Shown here: piece after piece, positions 18,052 through 27,342 of the stretch
Layout: each line of letters opens with the position of its first letter
Position numbering within the stretch: the stretch's first letter is position 1
Assembly (NCBI RefSeq): GCF_900187045.1
Contig: NZ_LT906453.1
Coordinates: 2,232,001 to 2,296,000 of the forward strand
DNA: 64,000 bases
Reading direction: 5' to 3'
Origin: Dermatophilus congolensis
GTDB taxonomy: Bacteria > Actinomycetota > Actinomycetes > Actinomycetales > Dermatophilaceae
Program-made: the position numbers and the translations under genes
The notes under the pieces: model-generated
Database searches by the model: none
Told to the model about the DNA's origin: nothing
Seen by the model: only the letters and a program-made list of their open reading frames with translations

Positions 18052-18166
18052 ACCCGCCACCGTACCCACCACACACCAACACCTCCCCACACCAACATCT
18101 ACCAGCACCACGACCACTCTTCGACTCACTGGCCCGGCACCGCCCCTCCTGCCCTAGGCTTAACGC

Positions 18167-19108
18167 ATGACTTCGCGATCCGCATGGGGATGGGGCCTAG
18201 CCACAGTCACCGACGACACGACCAAAACACCCGGACGCGTCCTCGACACGTGGTTCCCAACCCCCGCCCTCGGCACCCCCACCGAAGACCCCGCACCTGC
18301 TGAGCTCACCGCACTTGAAAGCAGCGACCCAGCACGCAGCGTCACCACCCGCACCATCAAGGTAGAAATCGATCTCGACGCCCCACCCGCCGACACCCCC
18401 GACGCCTACCTACGCCTACACCTCCTTTCACACCGCCTAGTAGAACCAAACAGCATCAACCTCGAAGGCATCTTCGCAGCCCTGCCCAACGTGGTCTGGA
18501 CAAACCACGGCCCCTGCGAACCCGAAAACTTCGAAACCACCCGCCTACGCCTCCGCGCACGCGGCCCCGTACACGTCCACAGCATCGACAAATTCCCCCG
18601 CATGACCGACTACGTCGTGCCCTCCGGAGTACGCATCGGCGACGCCGACCGCATCCGACTCGGCGCCCACCTCGCCGCCGGAACCACCGTCATGCACGAA
18701 GGATTCGTCAACTTCAACGCTGGTACCCTCGGCAACTCCATGGTCGAAGGCCGCATCAGCCAAGGCGTCATCGTCGAAGACGGCTCCGACATCGGCGGCG
18801 GCGCATCCACCATGGGTACCCTCTCCGGCGGCGGAACCCAACGTGTCCGCATCGGAAAACGCTGCCTCGTCGGCGCCGAAGCCGGCGCGGGCATCGCACT
18901 AGGCAACGACTGCGTCATCGAAGCAGGTCTCTACGTCACCGCAGGAACCAAGGTCACCCTCGAAGACGGTCGCATCGTCAAAGCCCGAGACCTCTCCGGC
19001 GTCGAAGGACTCCTCTTCTTCCGTGACTCCACCGATGGCGCTGTGAAGGCAAAAGTCCGCAAAGGTGACGGAATTGCTCTTAACGAAGCGCTACATGCCA
19101 ACGACTAA
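18167..19108 (+). CDS. dapD: Tetrahydrodipicolinate N-succinyltransferase
   Basis: 313-residue trimeric left-handed beta-helix acyltransferase that uses succinyl-CoA to make N-succinyl-2-amino-6-oxopimelate. The hexapeptide-repeat region runs from about 150 to 270 ([50 protein letters not shown]). It is of the actinobacterial class with a long N-terminal domain. It diverges from dapE and its 3' end overlaps the start of the next gene by 14 nt. With dapC and dapE this supplies diaminopimelate for lysine and the cell wall by the succinylase route. Confidence 0.93.
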   Translation: MTSRSAWGWGLATVTDDTTKTPGRVLDTWFPTPALGTPTEDPAPAELTALESSDPARSVTTRTIKVEIDLDAPPADTPDAYLRLHLLSHRLVEPNSINLEGIFAALPNVVWTNHGPCEPENFETTRLRLRARGPVHVHSIDKFPRMTDYVVPSGVRIGDADRIRLGAHLAAGTTVMHEGFVNFNAGTLGNSMVEGRISQGVIVEDGSDIGGGASTMGTLSGGGTQRVRIGKRCLVGAEAGAGIALGNDCVIEAGLYVTAGTKVTLEDGRIVKARDLSGVEGLLFFRDSTDGAVKAKVRKGDGIALNEALHAND

Positions 19109-19979
19109 CCCCGAAGAAGGCTCGCCCGCACAAACCCCCTCACGCTCACGACGCCGCACCTGGATAGCAGGAGGCGTCGCTGTAGCCGTGCTGGTCGGCG
19201 GCGGCATCGCCGCCGTCGTCCAGCTCGGCGGGCCAGTCATTCTCCCCGGCAGCTGCATCGTGCAGGGCCAAGGCCAAGGCGACGCTCACGTGCGACTAGC
19301 CCCCGAACAGGCATCCATCGCCTCCACCATCGGAGCAGTCACCGTAGAGCGAAAACTCACCCAACGAGCCGCAACTATCGCCATCGGCACAGGCATGCAG
19401 GAATCTAAACTCCGCAACCTCGCTCACGGCGACCGCGACTCACTCGGTGTGTTCCAACAACGCCCAAGCCAAGGCTGGGGAAGCCCCAAACAGCTACAGG
19501 ACCCCGTCTACGCAACCCGCGCGTTCTACGACAAACTGGTACAGATCAAGGGATACAAAACCCGCCCACTGACAGAAGTCGCCCAGGACGTGCAGCGAAG
19601 CGGTTTCCCTGACGCCTACGCACAACATGAAACCGAAGCGATCACCCTCGCCGAAGCATTCATAGGGATCACCCCCCACGCGGTGACCTGCAAACTGAGC
19701 AACCGCAGCACCGTCACACCCGCACCCACAATCGCGGCCGAGCTAGACCGAGCATTCGGTACCAGCTCAGAAACACACGGCGGGGTTGTCTCCACCAAAA
19801 CCCAAACAACGCAAGGAGCAGCAGCTATCGCCGCGTGGGGCGTCGCTCACGCCGACGCATACGGCATCACATCTGTATCCCACGCAGGCCGAACCTGGAA
19901 GCGCACTGAAGCGACCTGGGAAGACGATCCAGAAGGCGGCGGCCAAAAACAAAGCACCGTCATCCGAACCACTGGATAG
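19095..19979 (+). CDS. Membrane-anchored lytic-transglycosylase-like protein
   Basis: About 294 residues: basic N-terminus (SRRRT), one membrane helix (about 23-45), then an extracytoplasmic domain. That domain has Glu103 in [11 protein letters not shown] and the downstream [16 protein letters not shown] (about 114-129), the ES...GxFQ arrangement seen in SLT/goose-lysozyme-like enzymes. Relatives in actinobacteria are often labelled heavy-metal transporter, for which nothing here gives support. A role in peptidoglycan cleavage is therefore inferred, not shown. ATG 19095 overlaps dapD by 14 nt, so it is probably co-expressed with diaminopimelate synthesis. Confidence 0.65.
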   Translation: MPTTNPEEGSPAQTPSRSRRRTWIAGGVAVAVLVGGGIAAVVQLGGPVILPGSCIVQGQGQGDAHVRLAPEQASIASTIGAVTVERKLTQRAATIAIGTGMQESKLRNLAHGDRDSLGVFQQRPSQGWGSPKQLQDPVYATRAFYDKLVQIKGYKTRPLTEVAQDVQRSGFPDAYAQHETEAITLAEAFIGITPHAVTCKLSNRSTVTPAPTIAAELDRAFGTSSETHGGVVSTKTQTTQGAAAIAAWGVAHADAYGITSVSHAGRTWKRTEATWEDDPEGGGQKQSTVIRTTG

Positions 19980-19992
19980 TCACAAACACCAA

Positions 19993-20030
19993 GAGGGGCA
20001 GCAAGGAAACCTACTCCCCCGCTGCCCCTC
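19993..20030. terminator. Convergent terminator
   Basis: GAGGGGCAGC (19993-20002) pairs with GCTGCCCCTC (20021-20030), 18-nt loop, between two convergent genes. Confidence 0.7.
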
Positions 20031-20050
20031 CAACGTTCTCAACACTGAGC

Positions 20051-21226
20051 TCAACACAACCGCGCAGCCGCGGCAGCAATACGCTCATCTGTGGCAGTCA
20101 ACGCAATCCGCACATGGCCAGCGCCGGCAGGCCCATAAAACGCCCCCGGAGCCACAACCACTCCGCGCTCAGCCAACGCAGACACATCTTCCCAACAGTC
20201 ACCGCTACGACGAGCCCACACATACAACCCCGCCTCGGAGTCATCAACAGTGAACCCGAACGCCTCGACCGCAGGTAACAACACGGCACGACGTGCACGG
20301 TAAATCTCACGCTGCGCATCCACATGCGCATCATCTGCCAAAGCTGCTGCCATAGCAGCCTGCACCGGAGCAGGCATGATCATGCCCGAATGCTTACGCA
20401 CCTCCAGCAACGCCTTGACGATTTTCACATCGCCAGCAAGAAAACCAGCTCGATAACCAGCCATATTGGACTGCTTCGACAGCGAATACACAGCCAAAAG
20501 CCCCTCATGACTGCCACCGCACACCCTCGGATCGAGGATGCTCGGGACCGTAGCTGGCTGTCCCGGCTCCGTAGGACCACCGACAGCTGGAGTTCGCCAA
20601 TCCAACTCGGCGTAGCACTCATCGCTGGCAACAATCACACCATGCTCCCGCGCCCACCTAACCAGCGCGGCCAACTGCTCAACAGCAGCAACCTTGCCCG
20701 TGGGATTGCCTGGTGAATTCACCCACAAAAGGCGGGGCATTTGCCCTAACTCAGCCGGGTCAAAAGCAGCCACATCATCCACAGTGACCGAAGCAGCACC
20801 AGCTAACCGAGCACCGACGTCGTAGCTCGGGTACGCCAACGACGGAAATGCAACAACATCCCCCGGGCCCAGGCCAAGTTGAGTAGGCAGCCACGCAACC
20901 AGTTCCTTACTCCCAACCAGAGGCAAAACCGCCTCCGGATCAAGATCAGGAACATTCCGGCGCCGAGCAAACCACGTCGCAACAGCCTGTCGTACCTCAC
21001 CAGAGCCATAGGTGAGCGGATACCCCGGAGCATCCGCAGCAGCGATAAGCGCCTCCTGCACAACTCGCGGGGTCGCATCCACCGGTGTTCCCACCGACAA
21101 ATCCACCAACCCACCTACGTGCTCACTAGCGCGTTTCCGGTACGGAACCAACGAATCCCACGGGAAGTCTGGAAGATTCTGAACTCCCACAAGCTGACCC
21201 GAAGAGTCAGTCATTCCAGTGCTCAC
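20051..21226 (-). CDS. dapC: Succinyldiaminopimelate transaminase
   Basis: 391-residue class I/II PLP aminotransferase of the DapC type, converting N-succinyl-2-amino-6-oxopimelate to N-succinyl-LL-diaminopimelate with glutamate. Visible are LPDFPWDSLVPYRKRA near the N-terminus, WVNSPGNPTGKVA, ASDECYAELDW and the PLP lysine in YSLSKQSNMAGYRAGF. GTG 21226 overlaps the fdxA stop by 4 nt (GTGA); ATG 21214 is the alternative. The fdxA-dapC pair is a common actinobacterial operon, which supports DapC over other aminotransferases. Confidence 0.9.
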   Translation of the reverse strand: MSTGMTDSSGQLVGVQNLPDFPWDSLVPYRKRASEHVGGLVDLSVGTPVDATPRVVQEALIAAADAPGYPLTYGSGEVRQAVATWFARRRNVPDLDPEAVLPLVGSKELVAWLPTQLGLGPGDVVAFPSLAYPSYDVGARLAGAASVTVDDVAAFDPAELGQMPRLLWVNSPGNPTGKVAAVEQLAALVRWAREHGVIVASDECYAELDWRTPAVGGPTEPGQPATVPSILDPRVCGGSHEGLLAVYSLSKQSNMAGYRAGFLAGDVKIVKALLEVRKHSGMIMPAPVQAAMAAALADDAHVDAQREIYRARRAVLLPAVEAFGFTVDDSEAGLYVWARRSGDCWEDVSALAERGVVVAPGAFYGPAGAGHVRIALTATDERIAAAAARLC

Positions 21227-21543
21227 TCCCCCTGCGGAGGAAGCGCCGCGATGAACTCGTGGTCTTTCTTAATAAGCCCCAATTTGGCTGCGCCACCAGG
21301 GCTACCCAAATCATCAAAAAACTCGACGTTTGCCTTGTAGTAATCGCTCCACTCTTCAGGCACATCGTCTTCGTAGTAAATAGCCTCGACAGGGCACACC
21401 GGCTCGCAGGCACCGCAGTCGACACACTCATCGGGATGAATGTAGAGCGAACGCTCGCCCTCATAAATGCAGTCGACAGGGCACTCCTCGATGCACGCCT
21501 TGTCCTTGACGTCGACGCACGGCTGGGCGATGACATAAGTCAT
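21223..21543 (-). CDS. fdxA: Seven-iron ferredoxin (3Fe-4S/4Fe-4S)
   Basis: 106-residue electron carrier. Cysteine ligands are arranged as in the 7Fe ferredoxins: CVDVKDKACIEECPVDCIY for the 3Fe-4S side and CVDCGACEPVCPVEAI for the 4Fe-4S side, followed by the typical acidic C-terminal region with EEWSDYYKANVEFFDDLG. ATG 21543 is preceded by a strong AGGAGG. Electron partners are unknown. It is the first gene of an operon with dapC. Confidence 0.95.
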   Translation of the reverse strand: MTYVIAQPCVDVKDKACIEECPVDCIYEGERSLYIHPDECVDCGACEPVCPVEAIYYEDDVPEEWSDYYKANVEFFDDLGSPGGAAKLGLIKKDHEFIAALPPQGE

Positions 21544-21676
21544 TGTGAAGGAACCTCCTGGGAAACGGCGGATTTCGCCTTCAGGCGACCGGCAAAGGAT
21601 ATGCCGTGGCCACATCTTCGCGGCCTCCGCTCCCCTCCAGCCTACGTCGACCTGGCCTCACCTGGACAATGGCCCA

Positions 21677-22192
21677 TCAGTCGACCGAACGCATCTCGCC
21701 CCGATAAGTAAAAAGACCTGGGCCAACAACCACCGGCACCTCAACACGCACAACACTGCCAACAACGATGGTGTGGTCCCCTCCCGGGTACTGCGCCCAC
21801 AAACGACAATGAAACCGAGCTATCGCCACATCCAAACACGCCAGATCTTCTGCGGAACGGCTGTGATCAACCCGATCAAGCTGCCCGAAAGAAGGCCGAC
21901 CAACCTCAGCAAAACGCGTTGCCAAACTTCGCGCTGATGCCGGCAGCACGTTAATAATCCAGTGTTTGCTCTCTTGCAGCGCTTCTAGACAACGCGCCTC
22001 GTTGTGTATGACAGCCAGCTGCAGGGGCGGATCCAAGGAAACCGAGGTAACCGAGTTCAGCGTCATGGCGAGGTCATGACGCCCATCGGTGGTCGTCAGC
22101 ACAGATACACCTGCAGCGACCCGCCTCATGGCGTGACGGTATTCGTCTGGGGCAACAAGGTGCCCCGATGACATGGTGACGTCGTGATTCAT
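21677..22192 (-). CDS. Flavin reductase-like FMN-binding protein
   Basis: 171-residue protein of the DIM6/NTAB flavin reductase family: MRRVAAGVSVLTTTDG, the FMN-contact region AMTLNSVTSVSLDPPLQLAV and INVLPASARSLATRFA. Such proteins reduce FMN/FAD with NAD(P)H for partner monooxygenases or simply bind FMN. The start overlaps the mshB stop (ATGA), so it is translationally coupled with mshB. No monooxygenase partner is adjacent, so the role is open. Confidence 0.8.
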   Translation of the reverse strand: MNHDVTMSSGHLVAPDEYRHAMRRVAAGVSVLTTTDGRHDLAMTLNSVTSVSLDPPLQLAVIHNEARCLEALQESKHWIINVLPASARSLATRFAEVGRPSFGQLDRVDHSRSAEDLACLDVAIARFHCRLWAQYPGGDHTIVVGSVVRVEVPVVVGPGLFTYRGEMRSVD

Positions 22193-23091
22193 ACAAGTCC
22201 TTCAACAGGTGCACCGATACGGCGGGCATACCTGCCCGTGACCGGATCTATGCGGGCAAAATATTCAGCACGCGGCAAACGCGCCGCAACATCATTCGAA
22301 AGGGCGTAATACCCCTGATAGACAGTCGCCTGGGTGCGGTGGTGAGCTAAAGCCGCATCCCGCAATGCGAGGTCTGCTGAACTGCCGTGCACGACATGGG
22401 TGACGAGTTCGTGATTAACCACAGAAGGCGGGTACGGATCGCTGCTGGCAGGAACTTGCAGCCCGCTAGCTGGCGAAACGTGACGTTGCAGCCAACGCCG
22501 GTCTTCACGAGCGACATCGTCAGGCACAAGAATCACGTACAGGGGCGGCTGTTGCTCTGCAGGAAGGCCAGCAATAGCAGCGCGTGTAGCCTCATGTACC
22601 CGGATATGGTCAGGATGCCCATAACCACCAGTAGCTTCATACGTGACGACGGCATCAGGGTCGAGGCGAACAATGCGAGCACGGATACGCGCAGCTAGAG
22701 AGCCTAGGTCGGCACGGCACAGGGCGCGCGGATCGTTGTTTTCGTCAGTTCCTGCCATACCGGAGTCACGGTAGCGAGCACCGCGCATAGTTAGCGGGTT
22801 TTCCCCCAAAACGTGCTCATAAGCCCCGATCGTTTTCATCGCTGCGCGCAGCTCACCGCGTCGGTACTGACCAAGGGTGTTCTCCTGGCCTGGGGCGTGG
22901 TGGGCAAGTTCAGGCGGGATGACTTCTCCTTCATCCCCCAGGGTGCAGGTGAGAACGCGAACGTCTACTCCTTTGCCTGCGTAGTGAGCCAAGGTGACGC
23001 CACTCCAGAGAGTTTCATCATCGGGGTGTGCGTGGATGAAGAGAAGACGGGAGCGCTCGTGCACGGTGGGGTCCGATTGGGGCTGCGACAT
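22189..23091 (-). CDS. mshB: Mycothiol biosynthesis deacetylase MshB
   Basis: 300-residue zinc LmbE-type deacetylase that converts GlcNAc-inositol to GlcN-inositol in mycothiol synthesis. Zinc motif HAHPDDETLWSG (about 20-31) and the third ligand region GYGHPDHIRVHEAT are intact; the family block LTCTLGDEGEVIPPELAHHA distinguishes MshB from mycothiol conjugate amidase. ATG 23091 begins the conserved part. It overlaps the flavin-reductase gene by 4 nt. Its presence shows that the cell makes mycothiol in place of glutathione and fits the peroxide-defence genes nearby. Confidence 0.93.
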   Translation of the reverse strand: MSQPQSDPTVHERSRLLFIHAHPDDETLWSGVTLAHYAGKGVDVRVLTCTLGDEGEVIPPELAHHAPGQENTLGQYRRGELRAAMKTIGAYEHVLGENPLTMRGARYRDSGMAGTDENNDPRALCRADLGSLAARIRARIVRLDPDAVVTYEATGGYGHPDHIRVHEATRAAIAGLPAEQQPPLYVILVPDDVAREDRRWLQRHVSPASGLQVPASSDPYPPSVVNHELVTHVVHGSSADLALRDAALAHHRTQATVYQGYYALSNDVAARLPRAEYFARIDPVTGRYARRIGAPVEGLV

Positions 23092-23192
23092 AGTCTCACC
23101 GTAGCTGGGTTCAGCGGGAGATCGTGCCTGAGGTAGAGGCAGCCCGACGCAGCACACTATGTTGCTGACACTGCGCCGGGCATGCCGGTTGC

Positions 23193-24467
23193 TTACTCGG
23201 TGAGGAGTTTTTCACCTGCAGCGATGATGACGCAGGTGGTGAAGACTTCCATCGCCTGGGTGAGTTCTTCAAGGTCAGGGTAGGAGGGCGCAAGCCGTAG
23301 GTTGCTGTCTGTGGGGTCTTGTCCTCCCGGGTAGGTAGCACCCGCCGGAGTGAGCGCCACACCTACCTGCTGCGCGAGCTCAACAACGCGCTTAGCGGTT
23401 CCCGGGACCACATCAACGCTGACGAAATACCCTCCGACGGGTTCGGTCCACTGGGCCACTTTGAGGGATTTGAGGTCACGGTTAAGTGCTGCACCAACTG
23501 CCTCAAATTTGGGCGCGAGGATTTCAGCGTGCTTACGCATGTGTGCGATGACGCCCTGGCTATCTTCGAAGAAGCGGACGTGACGAAGCTGGTTAATTTT
23601 GTCCGGACCGATAGAGCGCATCGCATCACGAGCCAGGAACCATGTGATGTTGTCTTTGCTTGCACCAAAGAACGAAACACCACCGCCAGCAAAGCTGACT
23701 TTGGAAGTAGAAGCGAACACAAATGCCCGGTCGGGATTACCTGCTTGCTCACACGCGTCCAGGATTGAAAGGACCTCATCGTGGTTTTCGCTGAGGTGGT
23801 GGATGGCGTAGGCGTTATCCCAGTAAATCCGGAAATCGTCAGCTGCCACCTTCATGCTGGCCAGGCGGCGCACTACTTCATCGCTGTAGGTGATTCCGGT
23901 GGGGTTGGAGTATTTGGGTACGCACCAAATTCCTTTAATCGTGGCGTCGGTGGCAACGAGTTTTTCGACGGCGTCCATGTCAGGGCCGTCATCGTTCATG
24001 CCGACGGTAATCAGGTCAACACCAAGTTCAGCTGAGACGGCGAAGTGGCGGTCGTATCCAGGAGAAGGGGCGAGGAAGCGGACGCGCTGACCTGCCCATG
24101 CGGTGTCAGATCCAGGAAGGGGGTGGAAGAAGCTGCTCGCCATGGCGAAGTGCATGAGCGACAAGGAAGAGTTGTCGCGGGCGACAAGCTGCTCGGTGGG
24201 CACCTGAACAAGCGGAGCGAAAATTTCGCGGAGTTCGCGCAGACCTTTGCGCTGGCCTCCGTAGTTACGCAGGTCGCCGTCTTCGCTGCCGATGTGGTCT
24301 CCAGCGCTCAACGCGGTGAGCATGCCTTCAGCGAGATCAAGCTGTGCAGAACTAGGTTTGCCGCGCGTGACATTAAGACCGAGATTGGTGAACTCGGCGT
24401 AGCGTTTCTTAGCATCTGCGAAAGCTGCGCCTAATGCTTCTGTGTCCACGCACTGCGAAACCGTCAT
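23193..24467 (-). CDS. Aspartate-type aminotransferase (class Ic-like)
   Basis: 424-residue PLP enzyme of the Asp_aminotransf family found in actinobacteria (AspT-like), distinct from dapC. Seen are NLGLNVTRGKPS near the N-terminus, VPKYSNPTGITYSDE, the Asp/Tyr pair in YWDNAYAIHHL and the PLP lysine in FASTSKVSFAGGGVSFFG. It probably interconverts aspartate/oxaloacetate and glutamate/2-oxoglutarate. It is a single gene on the minus strand, 100 nt upstream of nothing coupled, and its promoter must lie in 24468-24640. Confidence 0.85.
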   Translation of the reverse strand: MTVSQCVDTEALGAAFADAKKRYAEFTNLGLNVTRGKPSSAQLDLAEGMLTALSAGDHIGSEDGDLRNYGGQRKGLRELREIFAPLVQVPTEQLVARDNSSLSLMHFAMASSFFHPLPGSDTAWAGQRVRFLAPSPGYDRHFAVSAELGVDLITVGMNDDGPDMDAVEKLVATDATIKGIWCVPKYSNPTGITYSDEVVRRLASMKVAADDFRIYWDNAYAIHHLSENHDEVLSILDACEQAGNPDRAFVFASTSKVSFAGGGVSFFGASKDNITWFLARDAMRSIGPDKINQLRHVRFFEDSQGVIAHMRKHAEILAPKFEAVGAALNRDLKSLKVAQWTEPVGGYFVSVDVVPGTAKRVVELAQQVGVALTPAGATYPGGQDPTDSNLRLAPSYPDLEELTQAMEVFTTCVIIAAGEKLLTE

Positions 24468-24643
24468 GGTTCTCCCTCTGCTGATGGTGGTTCAGGGGTG
24501 TGGGGTTATTGCCTATTCCTGCTCCCCCGTGCCGTCGTGATTTTTGCTGCATAGCGCGGTCACGGCCGGCTAATCAATTCTCGTTCAGAGATTATTCTCT
24601 CGTTTCGGCGTTGGTAAACCCTGTCTCACCAGCGTGCGAGACC

Positions 24644-24698
24644 TCCCGTAGGTGAGATCGCCACAAAATTGTGTTGTGAGGCGACCCCACCTACGGGA
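24644..24698 (-). terminator. Terminator of typA
   Basis: 11-bp perfect arms TCCCGTAGGTG (24644-24654) and CACCTACGGGA (24688-24698) with a second inner CGCC..GGCG pairing, just after the typA stop. Confidence 0.7.
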
Positions 24699-24706
24699 AA
24701 GCAGAA

Positions 24707-26602
24707 TCAGTTCTTTTTGGATTCGCTGCGAGCGCGAGCTGCGGCGCGAGCCCGGTCGCTAGCGTTGAGAACGACTTTGCGGATACGTACGTCCTCGGGA
24801 GTCACCTCGACACATTCGTCATCGCGGCAGAACTCCAGGGACTGTTCGAGCGACAACTTCTTCGGCGGGATGACCTTTTCGAAGTTGTCTGCGGAGGAAG
24901 CGCGTACGTTGGTGAGCTTTTTCTCCTTGGTGATGTTGACGTCCATGTCATCGGCGCGAGAGTTCTCGCCAACGATCATGCCTTCGTACACCTCGGTGCC
25001 GGGCTCAACGAAGAGCACGCCGCGTTCTTGCAGGTTGACCATGGCGTAGGCGGTGACGGCGCCGGAACGGTCAGCAACCAGGGACCCTGCCTGCCGGGTA
25101 GAGATGGGGCCGAACCATGGTTCGTAGCGGTGGAACATGTGGTTAGCGATGCCGGTACCGCGGGTTTCGGTGAGGAATTCGGTACGGAATCCGATAAGTC
25201 CTCGGGCTGGAACAACGAACTCCATGCGGACCCATCCGGTTCCGTGGTTGGTCATTTGCTCCATGCGTCCCTTGCGCGCAGCCAGAAGCTGAGTGATCGC
25301 GCCGAGGTGTTCTTCGGGGGTGTCGATGGTGAGGTGTTCGGTGGGTTCGTGGAGCTTGCCGTCGATTTCTTTCGTAACCACCTGGGGCTTGCCGACAGTG
25401 AGCTCGAATCCTTCGCGACGCATCTGCTCTACCAGGATGGCTAGAGCCAGTTCACCTCGTCCTTGCACTTCCCAGGCGTCGGGGCGCTCGGTGGGAAGCA
25501 CGTTGAGGGAGACGTTGCCGATCAGTTCACGGTCGAGGCGGTCTTTGACCAGACGGGCGGTGACTTTGGAGCCGCGTACTTTTCCTGCCAGCGGCGACGT
25601 GTTGGTTCCGATGGTCATCGAGATGGCGGGCTCGTCAACGGTGATGAGCGGCAGTGGGCGGATGTCCTCGGGGTCGGCGAGAGTTTCACCGATCATGATG
25701 TCGGGGATACCGGCGATAGCGATGATGTCGCCAGGGCCTGCAGATTCGGCCGGTTTACGTTCGAGACCTTCGGTGACGAGCAACTCGGTGATACGGACGT
25801 TGCTTGTGGAGCCGTCTCGTCGGCACCAGGCTACGGTCTGGCCTTTCTTGATGGTGCCGCTGAAGACTCGCAGCAAAGCGATACGGCCGAGGAAGTTGCT
25901 GGAGTCCAGGTTGGTGACGTGCGCCTGCAGCGGGGCTTCCTCGTCGTAGGAGGGAGCCGGAATGCTTTCCATGATGGTTTTGAACAGCGGCTCGAGGTTT
26001 TCCGAGTCGGGTAGGGCGCCGTCAGCTGGGCGTTCGGTCGAGGCGACGCCTGCTTTTGCTGAGGCGTAGACGACGGGGAATTCCAGTTGGCTTTCGTCCC
26101 CACCGATGTCCTCGATGAGGTCCAGGAACAAGGAGGAAACTTCGTCTTCGACTTCTTCGATACGTGAGTCCGGGCGGTCAACCTTGTTGATGCACAGCAC
26201 GACTGGCATCTTGGCTGCGAGCGCTTTGCGGAGCACGAAGCGGGTTTGGGGCAAGGGGCCTTCGGATGCGTCTACGAGGAGGACGACACCGTCGACCATG
26301 GATAGGCCGCGCTCGACTTCGCCACCGAAGTCGGCGTGTCCGGGGGTGTCGATGATGTTGATGGTGACGCCGTTAGGGAATTCCGAGGCTGACTGGCCGT
26401 TGTAGTGGATCGCCGTGTTTTTGGCGAGAATGGTGATGCCCTTCTCGCGTTCGAGGTCACCGGAGTCCATCGCTCGTTCGTCGACGTGATCATGTTCGCC
26501 GAACGCGCCGCCCTGCCAGAGCATTTTGTCGACGAGGGTGGTTTTGCCGTGGTCGACGTGGGCAACAATGGCGACGTTTCGGATATCTCCGCGGGATTGC
26601 AT
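24707..26602 (-). CDS. typA: Ribosome-associated translational GTPase TypA/BipA
   Basis: 631-residue GTPase related to EF-G that binds ribosomes and supports subunit assembly and stress growth. The P-loop AHVDHGKTT, switch II DTPGHADFGGEVERGL, G4 NKVDRPDS and G5 YASAKAG are present, then EF-G domains II, III and V and the BipA-specific C-terminal domain ending in basic residues. ATG 26602 starts at MQSRGDIRNVAIVAHV, the family N-terminus; the open frame reaches 26644. A hairpin terminator follows the gene. Confidence 0.95.
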   Translation of the reverse strand: MQSRGDIRNVAIVAHVDHGKTTLVDKMLWQGGAFGEHDHVDERAMDSGDLEREKGITILAKNTAIHYNGQSASEFPNGVTINIIDTPGHADFGGEVERGLSMVDGVVLLVDASEGPLPQTRFVLRKALAAKMPVVLCINKVDRPDSRIEEVEDEVSSLFLDLIEDIGGDESQLEFPVVYASAKAGVASTERPADGALPDSENLEPLFKTIMESIPAPSYDEEAPLQAHVTNLDSSNFLGRIALLRVFSGTIKKGQTVAWCRRDGSTSNVRITELLVTEGLERKPAESAGPGDIIAIAGIPDIMIGETLADPEDIRPLPLITVDEPAISMTIGTNTSPLAGKVRGSKVTARLVKDRLDRELIGNVSLNVLPTERPDAWEVQGRGELALAILVEQMRREGFELTVGKPQVVTKEIDGKLHEPTEHLTIDTPEEHLGAITQLLAARKGRMEQMTNHGTGWVRMEFVVPARGLIGFRTEFLTETRGTGIANHMFHRYEPWFGPISTRQAGSLVADRSGAVTAYAMVNLQERGVLFVEPGTEVYEGMIVGENSRADDMDVNITKEKKLTNVRASSADNFEKVIPPKKLSLEQSLEFCRDDECVEVTPEDVRIRKVVLNASDRARAAARARSESKKN

Positions 26603-26685
26603 ACCCCCATCATTCCATCTGTGAGTTGCCTCGCAGGACATCACGCATGCGCTGGGGGTGATTGTGCTGGTTTTGGGGGGTTGTT

Positions 26686-27108
26686 TTAGGGCTGGTGTAG
26701 CAGTGCTAGCAGGGTGTGGACGATGGGGATGTCGCCTGGTAGCCAGTCGAGTTCGAGGGCGTTGGCGGCGTCGACCCAGGTGAGTTGATCGTGGGAGTCG
26801 CCGGGTTCGACGCTGCTTCCGGGAGCGATGATTGCGCGGTAGACGGTCATGACGTGGCGGTCGCTGGTGCGCCAGCCGCCGTTTTCGGGGCCAGTGATGG
26901 GGTCTGCGGCGATGATGAGTCCGCCGAGTTCTTCGTTGATTTCGCGGTGAAGAGCACTGAGGGGGTCTTCAGCGGTTTCTACTTTGCCTCCGGGGAATTC
27001 CCATTTTCCGGCGAGGCTGGCTGGGTAGCTGCGGCGGGCGGCGAGGAATTTGGTGGGGCGCTGGAGATCGTCGCAGATGGCAGCGCCGACGACAGGGATG
27101 GATTCCAT
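26686..27108 (-). CDS. NUDIX hydrolase, MutT-like
   Basis: 140-residue pyrophosphohydrolase with a complete Nudix box at residues about 41-63 (G41, E47, R55, E56, E59, E60) and the preceding GKWEFPGG that is typical of MutT/CTP-type sanitising enzymes. Substrate may be 8-oxo-dGTP or another damaged nucleotide. ATG 27108 gives MESIPVVGAAI, the usual start; GTG 27126 is possible, and neither has a good ribosome-binding site. It lies upstream of typA on the same strand with an 83-nt gap. Confidence 0.85.
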   Translation of the reverse strand: MESIPVVGAAICDDLQRPTKFLAARRSYPASLAGKWEFPGGKVETAEDPLSALHREINEELGGLIIAADPITGPENGGWRTSDRHVMTVYRAIIAPGSSVEPGDSHDQLTWVDAANALELDWLPGDIPIVHTLLALLHQP

Positions 27109-27161
27109 GTCGGCATATGGTGCCACGGGTGTGTGGGCGCACTGGTGCCCTTAAGCCAGAC

Positions 27162-27203
27162 GATCGCGGGGGCGGCGGCCCCTCCTCCGCCGCCTCCGCG
27201 ATC
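27162..27203. repeat. GC-rich hairpin in a divergent intergenic region
   Basis: 17-bp stem (27162-27178 with 27187-27203, one G-U wobble) and an 8-nt loop, between the divergent NUDIX and DedA-like genes (27109-27342). It would be in the 5' leader of either, or end a transcript not recognised. No -10/-35 was identified here. Confidence 0.6.
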
Positions 27204-27342
27204 CGCCTACCTATCGTCGCGTTGGTGGCGTTCCGAAGGGTTTTCACAAATCTGTCTGTGCAGGTGGGTGATGCGACAATAGAGGCATGTCCTTGGCTCG
27301 TGCTGCGTGGCTTCGTGGGCGTCGTGATCGGGTTGTGGGTTC

